Assembly (NCBI GenBank): GCA_964567485.1
Contig: CAZMMX010000010.1
Location: 20,502-84,501 of the forward strand
Direction: 5' to 3'
Length of the DNA stretch: 64,000 nucleotides
From: UBA1413 sp964567485
GTDB taxonomy: Bacteria; Bacteroidota; Bacteroidia; Bacteroidales; Prolixibacteraceae
In this document: one piece after another, positions 9,642 to 17,552 of the stretch
How the letters are laid out: each line of letters starts with the position of its first letter
How positions within the stretch are numbered: the first letter of the stretch is position 1
Made by a program: the position numbers and the translations under genes
The notes under the pieces: model-generated
The model's input: the letters and a program-made list of their open reading frames with translations, nothing else
What the model was told of the DNA's origin: nothing
Database searches by the model: none

Positions 9642-9684
9642 AATTTTCTCTCGCGGAAGGGCTGCCGGGGTCACAAATCACCCG

Positions 9685-10836
9685 TCAGTTTCTGAAGACC
9701 TCCTCTGCTATGAGGGCGTTTTCTACGGGCCGGGCATACATTTTGGTAAAGCGCCGGGCCACCTCTTCGGGATTGTAGGGAATGGTATCCTGTGCTTTGG
9801 CCACCATACCCTTAAACTCCACGATTTCGGCCGAAGTATAGTAATCAGTGAATTCACCAGTGCCGTTCAGTAATTCATAGGCCACGTAGTTGTAAGGCCA
9901 GAGCTTGTAATACTGGTGGATGCGGTGGTCGATCCGCTCGGTGAGCAGTTGTAGGAATTCGTTGACCGGAAGGTTGTTGTTTTTCTCCAGGAAGCTGCTG
10001 AGGATGGGGCGCCCGAAGGAGAAGTGGACCCTTCCCTTAGGATTGGCCAGTCCGCTCGCCATGCTCTTCAGGTCGTCAGCCGAAGTTTTCTGGTACCCGT
10101 CGGTCTCTTTCCTGATCAACTCGTAAACCTTGGAGATCCCGCAGGGCTCCAATTCGTAAGAGATGGAAACGGGAACTACCGTGAGCTCTCCGAATCCTTC
10201 AGCCATACTTTTAGTATTGCTGAGGTTGAGCATTTTCAGGAGAGCCTGCTGCGTTTGGTCATTGCCATCCTTGGTGCGTCCTTCACGCTGGGCGATCCAT
10301 ACCGAATGATGCTCCTCGGTGATGGTTTTCCTGATATAGGCCGAGAGTTTTTTGGACGCTTCCAGCAGTTCCCTGACGGCCAGGCTCCTTTTGACGACAA
10401 ATGCCCGGTTGAGTTTTACCACATGGGTGATCCAGTCATATATCAGGAGATTGTCCCCAATGGCGATCCGGGTAGATTTCATCCCCGACTGAAACATGAT
10501 GTAATTGAGAAATGCTGAATCCAGAATGATATCCCTGTGATTGGAAAAGAAAAGATAGGGTTTGTTTTTGTCAAGATACTCCAGTCCGCTGGTGGTCAGC
10601 CCCTTGGTGGTGGATATGATGATTCTCTCCACCAGTCTCGACACGAAATCGCGCTGCAGCTGGTTGATACTCTTTACCTCGGAAAGGAGCTTCCGTATGT
10701 GCATTTCCTTGTGTTCATCAGGAAATAGAAGCCTCAGCATTTCCGTGAAAGTGGCATCCTCCAGCAGGAATTTTATTTTTTCGGATACTTCGGCATCATT
10801 ATACGGACGAATATCATCGTATTCACTTGACTCCAT
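9685..10836 (-). CDS. Glycerol-phosphate acyltransferase family protein (PlsC-like)
   Basis: This 383-residue protein carries the PlsC acyltransferase signature. Motif I is NHRDIILD (HxxxxD catalytic pair, near residue 99), and a later block AQREGRTKDG matches the substrate-binding motif. A third motif VPVSISYE follows. The N-terminal 60 residues and C-terminal 100 residues extend beyond the core domain, which is usual for the longer Bacteroidota forms. It probably acylates glycerol 3-phosphate, lysophosphatidate or another lipid at the inner membrane; the acceptor is not determined. It is convergent with recJ. The segment upstream of the ATG reads TTACTTTG on the minus strand, one mismatch from TAnnTTTG. 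Confidence 0.85.
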   Translation of the reverse strand: MESSEYDDIRPYNDAEVSEKIKFLLEDATFTEMLRLLFPDEHKEMHIRKLLSEVKSINQLQRDFVSRLVERIIISTTKGLTTSGLEYLDKNKPYLFFSNHRDIILDSAFLNYIMFQSGMKSTRIAIGDNLLIYDWITHVVKLNRAFVVKRSLAVRELLEASKKLSAYIRKTITEEHHSVWIAQREGRTKDGNDQTQQALLKMLNLSNTKSMAEGFGELTVVPVSISYELEPCGISKVYELIRKETDGYQKTSADDLKSMASGLANPKGRVHFSFGRPILSSFLEKNNNLPVNEFLQLLTERIDHRIHQYYKLWPYNYVAYELLNGTGEFTDYYTSAEIVEFKGMVAKAQDTIPYNPEEVARRFTKMYARPVENALIAEEVFRN

Positions 10837-10879
10837 GATAAGATTGGTTTATACCCTGACAAAGTAACTAAATATGTCA

Positions 10880-12916
10880 TTAAAAGTGGTAACGGAGTTG
10901 AATTTTTAACTCTCTTTTAGATTTGCCCTCTCTTTCGTCGGCTCCTGAGCCGGTTTTATCCCTGTCGAACCAGGTGGTATTTCCCAGTTTAACCCAGGCG
11001 TCAACACCGTGGGTGAGCGTGGTTTTAAGGTTAAGATAGGTTCGGCATCCGTGGCCATAATAGTTGACCGAGGAGAAGGAGTAAAGCAGGTCATTTTCGT
11101 AGGCGTAAATTCCCGAGGCATAAGTGTCGGTGTGGAACCATGCAGCCCTGAAGGTGGCCGACAGGGGAAATTGTAAGGGTTTCCAGGCGATGTCGTGGCT
11201 GATGAGGATTCCTTTTTCCGGGGGTGTGGAGATGCGCCGGGAGACCTCGGTGCGCCAGCGCAGTGTGAGTGCCGGGGTGACGGCGTAGTCGGCCTGAAGC
11301 CTGAGGTTTTCCTGGCGCAGGTTTTCCTGGCGCAGGAGAGGGGTGGTATTGGTTTTTATCGCAGAGGATTTGGCGCGGAACCGGAGGTACCCCGACAGCC
11401 GTGGGGAGGGGTGGATGTCGGCGCGCAGGGTTATGAGGGATCCTGAAGAGGGGGCGGCGGTGGTATAGAGGATCCAGGGGGCGTGGTGCCAGTCGATGCT
11501 GGCCGTGAGGGTCATTCCCGCGGCCGGAAGAAGGCGGAGGGCGGCATAGAGGCCTGTTTCCCCGGCACACCTGCTTCCCGCAGAGAAAGCCCCTGCCAGG
11601 GGGGCATGGTACTCCTTGCCGAAATGACGAAAGGAGAGGGCCAGTGCCAGCTGGTCATGGAGACGGGCTTCGAGGCCCTGAACCACGGCCAGACCCCCCG
11701 GCCATGATATCGCACCTTCCCCATACATCTGAAGATATCCTCTTATCCAGCGATAATCTATGCCGGTATTTAGCAACCTGTTTCCCCGGAAGTAATATTT
11801 TTCATACAGCTCCTCCCCGGGATCGAGAGGGTGGGAATAGGCCAGCGCCATGACCGTCACCCCCGCTTTTAGCCCGGGTTTGGCCACCTGATAGAACAAC
11901 GCTGCTGCCGTTTGCCTGACACTTTTCTTTCCTGCGATCTCGGAGGGAGTGCGGTGGTAGCCTGATACCGGCAGGGAAGTGACCTTCCATACAGAGTCGG
12001 CACCCATCTCGAGATGGCCGTCGCCCTTCATTCGGGATATGAGCAGGTGGCACCGGTGGTCACCCCATCTGAAGGATGCGGCAGCTCCCCGGAAATAGCG
12101 ATTTTCGGCGGTGGAGGAGTGGGGTTTGACATAGCTCGCGTTTTTGGAGGTTTGCATAATATCGGCACTTCCCGGCATAGTGAATCCCTGCCAGAGTAAC
12201 GCTCCCTGTCCGGTGCCTGCGGTAAAGTCCCCGATGATCACCCGAGGAATACGGTCGCTTACCCTGAAGGAGACATAGCCGGAATAGTGGTCAAACCCTC
12301 TCCTGTTGGGCGTGGTGAAAAAAGGCTCCCCCGGGTCTTTGTCGGCCGTTAGGCCCACCTTGAGGAGATCCTGTTTTTCGTACCGGTATCTGGCGGAAAT
12401 CATTTCCTGACTTCCGGGGTAAAGGGGAGGTTTCCCATTGCGGCTCCGGAATCCTGCTGCCTGCGGAAAGGTGCGCCCTCCCTTCATGATGATGTCGTGG
12501 TATCCCCGTTTCCGGAATAGGGTGTCGCTCTCACGGGGCTCCGGGGGGGAGCCCGCCTTGATGAAAAAGGAGATCTTTTCTGCCATTTCCCGGCCGATAG
12601 CCGGGAGCGAGGCGAGTTCGTAGGGGGACAAGAAGGGACCAAATTTCTGACGGCACGTGAGGATGGCTTCCACCGCCGGTTCCGTAATAAAGGGAATGGC
12701 CAGCAGCTCTTCCCTTCCGGCACTGTTAATATCGACGGGGCGGTCATATTTCTCGTGCAGATCCTCAAGCCAGGCCCCATATTCTTCCCCCTCTTCCGTT
12801 TCCCCGGCCACTGATTCCAGCAATTCATCGAAATTACTGAACCTTCCGGGCAGTTGCTGGCCTGCGGCAGCTCCTGCGCCCACCAGAAGGAGCAAGGCCA
12901 GGATGGTGAATTTCAT
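10880..12916 (-). CDS. Helix-hairpin-helix protein with predicted C-terminal outer-membrane barrel
   Basis: This protein has a clean signal peptide (MKFTILALLLLVGAGAAAGQ). Next comes a ComEA-like helix-hairpin-helix region (DINSAGREELLAIPFI, then SPYELASLPAIGREMAEKI). About 500 residues of alternating, aromatic-ended segments follow and look like an outer-membrane beta-barrel. The open frame extends to 13051, but the signal peptide begins at ATG 12916, giving 678 residues. That ATG overlaps the stop of the upstream gene (ATGA, 12916-12913), so the two should be translationally coupled. Similar long HHH proteins occur widely in Bacteroidota without a proven function. A tie to DNA uptake is possible because HHH domains bind DNA, but an exported HHH could also be purely structural. 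Confidence 0.75.
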   Translation of the reverse strand: MKFTILALLLLVGAGAAAGQQLPGRFSNFDELLESVAGETEEGEEYGAWLEDLHEKYDRPVDINSAGREELLAIPFITEPAVEAILTCRQKFGPFLSPYELASLPAIGREMAEKISFFIKAGSPPEPRESDTLFRKRGYHDIIMKGGRTFPQAAGFRSRNGKPPLYPGSQEMISARYRYEKQDLLKVGLTADKDPGEPFFTTPNRRGFDHYSGYVSFRVSDRIPRVIIGDFTAGTGQGALLWQGFTMPGSADIMQTSKNASYVKPHSSTAENRYFRGAAASFRWGDHRCHLLISRMKGDGHLEMGADSVWKVTSLPVSGYHRTPSEIAGKKSVRQTAAALFYQVAKPGLKAGVTVMALAYSHPLDPGEELYEKYYFRGNRLLNTGIDYRWIRGYLQMYGEGAISWPGGLAVVQGLEARLHDQLALALSFRHFGKEYHAPLAGAFSAGSRCAGETGLYAALRLLPAAGMTLTASIDWHHAPWILYTTAAPSSGSLITLRADIHPSPRLSGYLRFRAKSSAIKTNTTPLLRQENLRQENLRLQADYAVTPALTLRWRTEVSRRISTPPEKGILISHDIAWKPLQFPLSATFRAAWFHTDTYASGIYAYENDLLYSFSSVNYYGHGCRTYLNLKTTLTHGVDAWVKLGNTTWFDRDKTGSGADEREGKSKRELKIQLRYHF

Positions 12917-13776
12917 GGCTGCCAGGAGAGGGTTGCCGAAGGTGAAAAGCCCAGGACTTCCTGGGTGGTGAAGGCTATGTCGAAGAGGAGTTTGCCCACG
13001 GGAAAGCCGGTGCCCAGGGAAAAGGTCAGGGGAGAGGTGGCGGCACCGCACCGTATGGCACAGGACGGGAAGGGCAGGAATTCAATACCGCTCTTTACCC
13101 TTGCGGGAGTTCGCGTGGCTTTGGCGACTTCGGCACAGAAGAGAAGCTGGGGAGAGGGTTGCCAGGCCGTGCCGCAGCGCACGTTCTGCACCGTTTTTTC
13201 TTTGCCCCACGGGGTATTCATGCGGGCACCCACGGGGTTGAAAAGATGGACCCCGACGCTCAGCCTGTCGGAGAGGGCGGCGATCAGGCCTGTTTCAACG
13301 GTGACCATCAGGCAGGGATCACGATTTTCGGGGAATTTCTCGGCAAAGAGGTCAAATTGCACGGCCGCGGCGATTTCCCTTCCCAGAGGTGTGGCGTAGG
13401 TGAGGGCTCCCTTGCGCTCATGGTAGATGCCGCTCCCCGTTTGGCTAAAGGAAAAGCCAAAGGCTCCCGGTCCCACGGGGAGGAGCACCCCGGCAGCCAT
13501 TAGGGAGAACTCCTTGAGCAGAAAGCGCGATTCACAGGCCATCGCGGCATAGAAAGCGTCAGAAAAGGCGATTCCCGCCGGGTTGTCAAAAAGGGAGCGC
13601 GGTCCCTTCAAGGCGGCAGTGGCGTATGAAAGAGAAGCCTGACGGGCTCCCGGCATCCTGTTGATCATGGCCCGCGAAAAAGCGGGGGAAAACAACAGAC
13701 CAGCGGAAATCAAAAAATGTAACGCCCATTTTTTCACTTCGCAGAGAGAAAGGGTTTCATGAATAGGGTATCCCAA
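12913..13776 (-). CDS. PorV/PorQ-like outer-membrane protein
   Basis: This protein of up to 287 residues has an N-terminal hydrophobic signal sequence (KKWALHFLISAGLLFSPAFS). An early ASLSYATAALKGPRSLFDNPAGIAF segment has the NPA signature seen in PorV/FadL-like barrels. The remainder is glycine- and aromatic-rich alternating sequence typical of a beta-barrel. The ATG at 13776 gives a 15-residue n-region; the GTG at 13737, directly before KKW, would give a more standard signal peptide and may be the true start. Its stop overlaps the next gene's ATG, tying it to the HHH/barrel protein. Cargo or partner is unknown. Confidence 0.65.
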   Translation of the reverse strand: MGYPIHETLSLCEVKKWALHFLISAGLLFSPAFSRAMINRMPGARQASLSYATAALKGPRSLFDNPAGIAFSDAFYAAMACESRFLLKEFSLMAAGVLLPVGPGAFGFSFSQTGSGIYHERKGALTYATPLGREIAAAVQFDLFAEKFPENRDPCLMVTVETGLIAALSDRLSVGVHLFNPVGARMNTPWGKEKTVQNVRCGTAWQPSPQLLFCAEVAKATRTPARVKSGIEFLPFPSCAIRCGAATSPLTFSLGTGFPVGKLLFDIAFTTQEVLGFSPSATLSWQP

Positions 13777-13824
13777 TTTACGGGAAAAAACCCATCCCGA
13801 AAGCGGAAAAGCGGCCTGATTTGG

Positions 13825-13846
13825 GGGTCAGGCTATGCCCTGACCC
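13825..13846. repeat. Perfect palindrome, REP-like or terminator
   Basis: GGGTCAGG and CCTGACCC form a perfect 8-bp stem around the loop CTATGC. It sits downstream of purE and upstream of the PorV-like gene. There is no T-run, so it is weak as an intrinsic terminator. The GGGTCAG core resembles extragenic palindromes found dispersed in some genomes. Confidence 0.5.
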
Positions 13847-13906
13847 TTCAAGCCGGTATTAATTGTTTGCAGGGGGAAAACAGGGGTGATCGCCTGGGGG
13901 CAGGAG

Positions 13907-14410
13907 TCAGACCCTGTATTTGTAGCTGATGCTTTCCAGGTCCCGGTTGGCTTTGACGATTTTTTCCTTGAGCCCTTCCTTGTAGAGGATGAATTTCTCC
14001 ATGATTTCCATATTCCCGGTGGCCAGGATCTGGATGGCCAGGAGTCCGGCATTCAGGGCGCCATTGATGGCTACGGTAGCCACGGGGATGCCGGGGGGCA
14101 TCTGAACGATGGCCAGGAGGGCATCCATGCCTTCGAGGCTGGCTTTGATGGGAACGCCGATCACCGGCAGGGGAGTCATGGCCGCGATCACCCCGGGGAG
14201 ATGGGCGGCCATGCCTGCCCCGGCGACGATGACCTTAATTCCCCGGTCACGCGCCGAACGGGCATACTTTTCCACCTCGGCAGGAGTACGGTGCGCCGAA
14301 AGGGCATTGATCTCAAACGGAATACCAAACTCTTCAAAAAGCTTGGCCGCCGTTTCCATGACCCCCCAATCGGAGGTGCTCCCCATAATAATGCTAATTT
14401 CCGGTGTCAT
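13907..14410 (-). CDS. purE: N5-carboxyaminoimidazole ribonucleotide mutase
   Basis: PurE moves the carboxyl group of N5-CAIR to make CAIR in purine synthesis. The motif GSTSDWGVMETA near the N-terminus and SAHRTP at about residues 42-47 are the substrate-binding signatures. AGAGMAAHLPGVIAA follows. The open frame extends to 14467, but the ATG at 14410 (MTPEISIIMGST) gives the standard length of 167 residues. It is divergent from hpt, another purine gene. No PurK is encoded nearby. Confidence 0.95.
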   Translation of the reverse strand: MTPEISIIMGSTSDWGVMETAAKLFEEFGIPFEINALSAHRTPAEVEKYARSARDRGIKVIVAGAGMAAHLPGVIAAMTPLPVIGVPIKASLEGMDALLAIVQMPPGIPVATVAINGALNAGLLAIQILATGNMEIMEKFILYKEGLKEKIVKANRDLESISYKYRV

Positions 14411-14440
14411 AGCCTCACAATTAATTTTTAGACTTCTAAA

Positions 14441-14448
14441 TAGTTTTG
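14441..14448 (+). promoter_or_regulatory. Bacteroidota -7 element for the hpt operon
   Basis: TAGTTTTG matches TAnnTTTG and lies 78 bp upstream of the hpt ATG, inside the purE-hpt divergent region. Confidence 0.45.
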
Positions 14449-14526
14449 TTACTTTGTACTCTTGCAAAAGCTAAAATAGTGTATTTTCACCATTCACATC
14501 ATATTCACGAAAAAAAGATCGGTTAA

Positions 14527-15069
14527 ATGGACAAGGTAACACTTCGCGATAAATCTTTCAAGCTCTATATTTCACATGAAAGAATACTGGAGGCGATTGA
14601 CGGGATTGCCATTCGTATGAACCAGGACCTGGCAGGCCGGGATCCTCTTTTTGTGTGTGTTCTGAACGGCGCTTTTATGTTCGCCGCGGAACTGCTGCAG
14701 AGGATTACCCTGGCAGAATCGGAGATTACCTTTGTCAAGATGGCCTCTTACAAGGGAACCCACTCCACGGGGGTCGTCCGTCAGCTGATCGGCCTGAATG
14801 AAAACCTCGAAGGCCGCACGGTGGTGGTCCTCGAAGACATTGTGGACTCGGGCAAGACCATCGATAATATTATCAACCAGCTGAGAGAGATGAATCCCGG
14901 GGAGATCAGGCTGGCGACCCTGTTGTTCAAGCCTGCGGCGGTAGTGTGCGATGTGAACCTCGATTATGTGGGCATGGAGATTCCCAATGACTTCATTGTG
15001 GGGTTTGGCCTTGACTACAACGGCTATGGGCGTAACCTCAAAGATATCTATTCGGTTATTGAAGACTAA
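14527..15069 (+). CDS. hpt: Hypoxanthine phosphoribosyltransferase
   Basis: This 180-residue purine-salvage enzyme joins hypoxanthine (and usually guanine) to PRPP. The PRPP-binding loop VVLEDIVDSGKTI is at about residues 99-111. The N-terminal loop VCVLNGAFMFAAEL and the C-terminal YVGMEIPNDFIVGFGLDYN are as expected. It heads the hpt-adk-obg-PAP2 cluster, with adk starting 12 bp after its stop. Confidence 0.96.
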   Translation: MDKVTLRDKSFKLYISHERILEAIDGIAIRMNQDLAGRDPLFVCVLNGAFMFAAELLQRITLAESEITFVKMASYKGTHSTGVVRQLIGLNENLEGRTVVVLEDIVDSGKTIDNIINQLREMNPGEIRLATLLFKPAAVVCDVNLDYVGMEIPNDFIVGFGLDYNGYGRNLKDIYSVIED

Positions 15070-15081
15070 ATACGATAATCT

Positions 15082-15663
15082 ATGCTGAATCTGGTTTTGT
15101 TTGGCCCTCCGGGTGCAGGGAAAGGCACCCAGGCTGAGTTTCTGATCGATACCTATCAGTTGATGCACCTGTCGACTGGTGATCTTTTACGCGGTGAAAT
15201 TGCCGCGGCCACCCCATTGGGCATGGAAGCCAGGGCATTTATGGATAAAGGAGAACTGGTTCCTGACACGGTCGTGATCGGGATAATCAGGTCGAAACTA
15301 AGAAACCATCCCGATGCCAGAGGTTTCATCTTTGACGGGTTTCCGCGAACGGTGGAGCAGGCCAGGGCCCTCGACCAGCTCCTGGAAGAGAACAAAACAC
15401 CGATTTCGGCCATGCTCTCCCTGGAAGTGGAACACCAGGAACTTGTAAACCGGCTTATGGGCAGGGGAATGGTTTCGGGAAGAGCCGACGACCAGGATCC
15501 CGCCATCATCGAAAACCGGATTGATATATACGGCAGGAAAACTGCCCCCCTGATCGGCTATTACCAGGCCCAGGGAAAACATATAGGCATCGATGGAATG
15601 GGGAGCATTTCAGAGATTGCCGGCCGGCTGAAGAAGACCGTCGACCGTTTACTGCAAGCGTGA
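15082..15663 (+). CDS. adk: Adenylate kinase
   Basis: Adenylate kinase interconverts ATP, AMP and ADP. The P-loop GPPGAGKGTQAEF is at residues 8-20, the AMP-binding TGDLLRGE follows, and FIFDGFPRTVEQA is at about residues 82-94. At 193 residues it is the short-lid form with no zinc-finger lid. It lies 12 bp after hpt and 15 bp before obg, consistent with one operon for nucleotide balance and ribosome assembly. Confidence 0.97.
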   Translation: MLNLVLFGPPGAGKGTQAEFLIDTYQLMHLSTGDLLRGEIAAATPLGMEARAFMDKGELVPDTVVIGIIRSKLRNHPDARGFIFDGFPRTVEQARALDQLLEENKTPISAMLSLEVEHQELVNRLMGRGMVSGRADDQDPAIIENRIDIYGRKTAPLIGYYQAQGKHIGIDGMGSISEIAGRLKKTVDRLLQA

Positions 15664-15678
15664 ATTGAAGTTATATAA

Positions 15679-16671
15679 ATGTCAGATTCCAATTTTGTTG
15701 ATTACGTCAAGATTTTTTGCCAGTCGGGGAATGGCGGTCCCGGAAGTGCCCATTTGCGTACTGAGAAGTTTATACCCAAGGGAGGGCCTGATGGGGGTGA
15801 CGGAGGCCGTGGCGGCCATGTCATCCTCAGGGGAAATGGCCAACTCTGGACCCTGCTTCACTTGAAATACCACCGCCATGTTAAGGCGGGTCATGGCGGT
15901 AGCGGGGGAAAACAGTGCAGCTTTGGGGCCTCCGGTGAAGACAAAATCATAGAGGTTCCCCTGGGTACCGTCGTCAGGGATGCGGAAACCGGGGAGCTCC
16001 TCACGGAGATCACCTCGGAGGGGGAAACCCGGGTTCTTTTCCAGGGAGGCCGTGGGGGCCTCGGAAATACCCATTTTAAGTCGGCCACCCATCAGACACC
16101 CCGTTTTGCCCAACCCGGGGAACCCGGCACGGAAGCCTGGGTGATCCTGGAGCTTAAAATTCTTGCTGACGTGGGACTGGTGGGATTCCCCAGTTCCGGC
16201 AAATCGACCCTCCTTTCCGTGGTCTCCGCCGCAAAACCCAAAATCGCCGACTATCCCTTCACCACCCTGGTTCCCAATATCGGGATCGTCAGCTACCGCG
16301 ACCAGCAATCTTTCGTCATGGCCGATATTCCGGGAATCATCGAGGGTGCCCACCTGGGGAAAGGCCTTGGATTGCGTTTCCTGCGCCATATCGAGCGCAA
16401 CCCCGTCCTTCTCTTCATGGTCCCTGCCGACAGTGGCGACCACCTGCGGGAATTCAATATCCTGCTCAAGGAACTGGAAGAGTACAACCCCGAACTCCTC
16501 GACAAAGAGCGGTTCCTGGTCATCAGCAAGTCAGACATGCTCGATGAGGTGCTCATGAAGGATATCAGCGCCTTATTGCCGGGGATTCCCCATTTGTTTA
16601 TCTCCTCGGTGACCGGGTTCAATATTATTGCCCTGAAGGATAAGATCTGGCAAATCTTAAACCGGGTCTGA
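15679..16671 (+). CDS. obg: GTPase Obg (CgtA)
   Basis: Obg is an essential GTPase that binds the large ribosomal subunit. The N-terminal glycine-rich Obg fold occupies residues 1-158. The G domain follows: G1 is GFPSSGKSTLL, G3 is DIPGIIEGAHLGKGLG, and G4 appears as SKSDML. The usual NKxD asparagine is therefore serine, a mild departure from most Obg proteins. At 330 residues it lacks the variable C-terminal extension, as is usual in Bacteroidota. Its TGA is immediately followed by the ATG of the PAP2 gene. Confidence 0.96.
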   Translation: MSDSNFVDYVKIFCQSGNGGPGSAHLRTEKFIPKGGPDGGDGGRGGHVILRGNGQLWTLLHLKYHRHVKAGHGGSGGKQCSFGASGEDKIIEVPLGTVVRDAETGELLTEITSEGETRVLFQGGRGGLGNTHFKSATHQTPRFAQPGEPGTEAWVILELKILADVGLVGFPSSGKSTLLSVVSAAKPKIADYPFTTLVPNIGIVSYRDQQSFVMADIPGIIEGAHLGKGLGLRFLRHIERNPVLLFMVPADSGDHLREFNILLKELEEYNPELLDKERFLVISKSDMLDEVLMKDISALLPGIPHLFISSVTGFNIIALKDKIWQILNRV

Positions 16672-17361
16672 ATGGAATGGCTCGACGCACTTCTCCGTTA
16701 TGACGGACAGCTCTTCCTCTCCCTGAACGGCCATCATACCCCATGGTGGGATACCGCCATGCTTTTCTTCACCCGCAAGGAGAGCTGGCTGCCTCTGTAC
16801 CTTGTGTTGATTTGGCTGATGGTCAGAAGTTTTGGCTCACGCTCGTGGTATATCCTGGTTTTTCTGCTGATCGGACTGGTGGTCAGCGATCAGGGGACGG
16901 GAATCATCAAGGAGATCGTGGAGCGTCAACGCCCGGGTTACGACCCGGCGATAAGCCCCCTGACCCATATTGTCCTTCGAAAGGGCGGAGAATTCGGATT
17001 TCCCTCTTCTCATGCTTCCAATGCCTTTTTTGTGGTGGCCTTTACGGGATTCCTTTTTCGCAACCGCTTTACCCTGATGGCTTTGCTCCTGTGGGCTTTG
17101 TTGGTCTCCTACTCCCGGATATACGTAGGTGCCCATTTCCCCCTTGACCTGGCCGGAGGATGGATCATTGGCCTATTGACCGGCTGGGGCTTTTCCCGGC
17201 TGATGCTCTGGGGAGAATCTAAAACGGGGGGCGGCCGGCGCCATACAAAGGGGAAACCCCTGCCTGCGCCCCAGGCTACAGCGCTTATCCTAGTCCTGGC
17301 TACCACCATCGTCACCCTTCTGACAGCGGTTTATATCCTCCATAAATACGATTTTTTGTAA
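16672..17361 (+). CDS. PAP2 family membrane phosphatase
   Basis: This 229-residue protein has about six membrane segments and the three phosphatidate phosphatase motifs: KEIVERQRP, FPSSHASN (serine in place of the usual glycine of PSGH) and SRIYVGAHFPLDLAGG. Members dephosphorylate lipid phosphates such as undecaprenyl pyrophosphate or phosphatidate on the periplasmic face. The exact substrate is not determined. It starts on the base after the obg stop, and a hairpin follows 6 bp after its own stop. Confidence 0.88.
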   Translation: MEWLDALLRYDGQLFLSLNGHHTPWWDTAMLFFTRKESWLPLYLVLIWLMVRSFGSRSWYILVFLLIGLVVSDQGTGIIKEIVERQRPGYDPAISPLTHIVLRKGGEFGFPSSHASNAFFVVAFTGFLFRNRFTLMALLLWALLVSYSRIYVGAHFPLDLAGGWIIGLLTGWGFSRLMLWGESKTGGGRRHTKGKPLPAPQATALILVLATTIVTLLTAVYILHKYDFL

Positions 17362-17367
17362 AGAAAA

Positions 17368-17387
17368 GTCCCGGAATTTTCCGGGAC
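17368..17387. terminator. Hairpin closing the hpt-adk-obg-PAP2 operon
   Basis: GTCCCGGAA and TTCCGGGAC form a perfect inverted repeat just after the PAP2 stop. The plus-strand 3' side has no T-run. A weaker CCGGAA/TTCCGG hairpin follows near 17405-17423. Confidence 0.55.
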
Positions 17388-17527
17388 AAATAACAAGACC
17401 TCCCCGGAATTCGTTTTCCGGAAAGGCATGTTAATCTCCCGAATAAGAGTCTTTTAACTAATATTTATCAACTTTTAGCTGTTTATTTCTGCCGGGGCTT
17501 TCTTTCCCGGAAGAGCCCTTAAATCGC

Positions 17528-17535
17528 TATATTTG
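17528..17535 (+). promoter_or_regulatory. Bacteroidota -7 element for parE
   Basis: TATATTTG lies 17 bp upstream of the parE ATG, giving a short 5' leader. Confidence 0.65.
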
Positions 17536-17552
17536 CACCAAAATCACGGACA

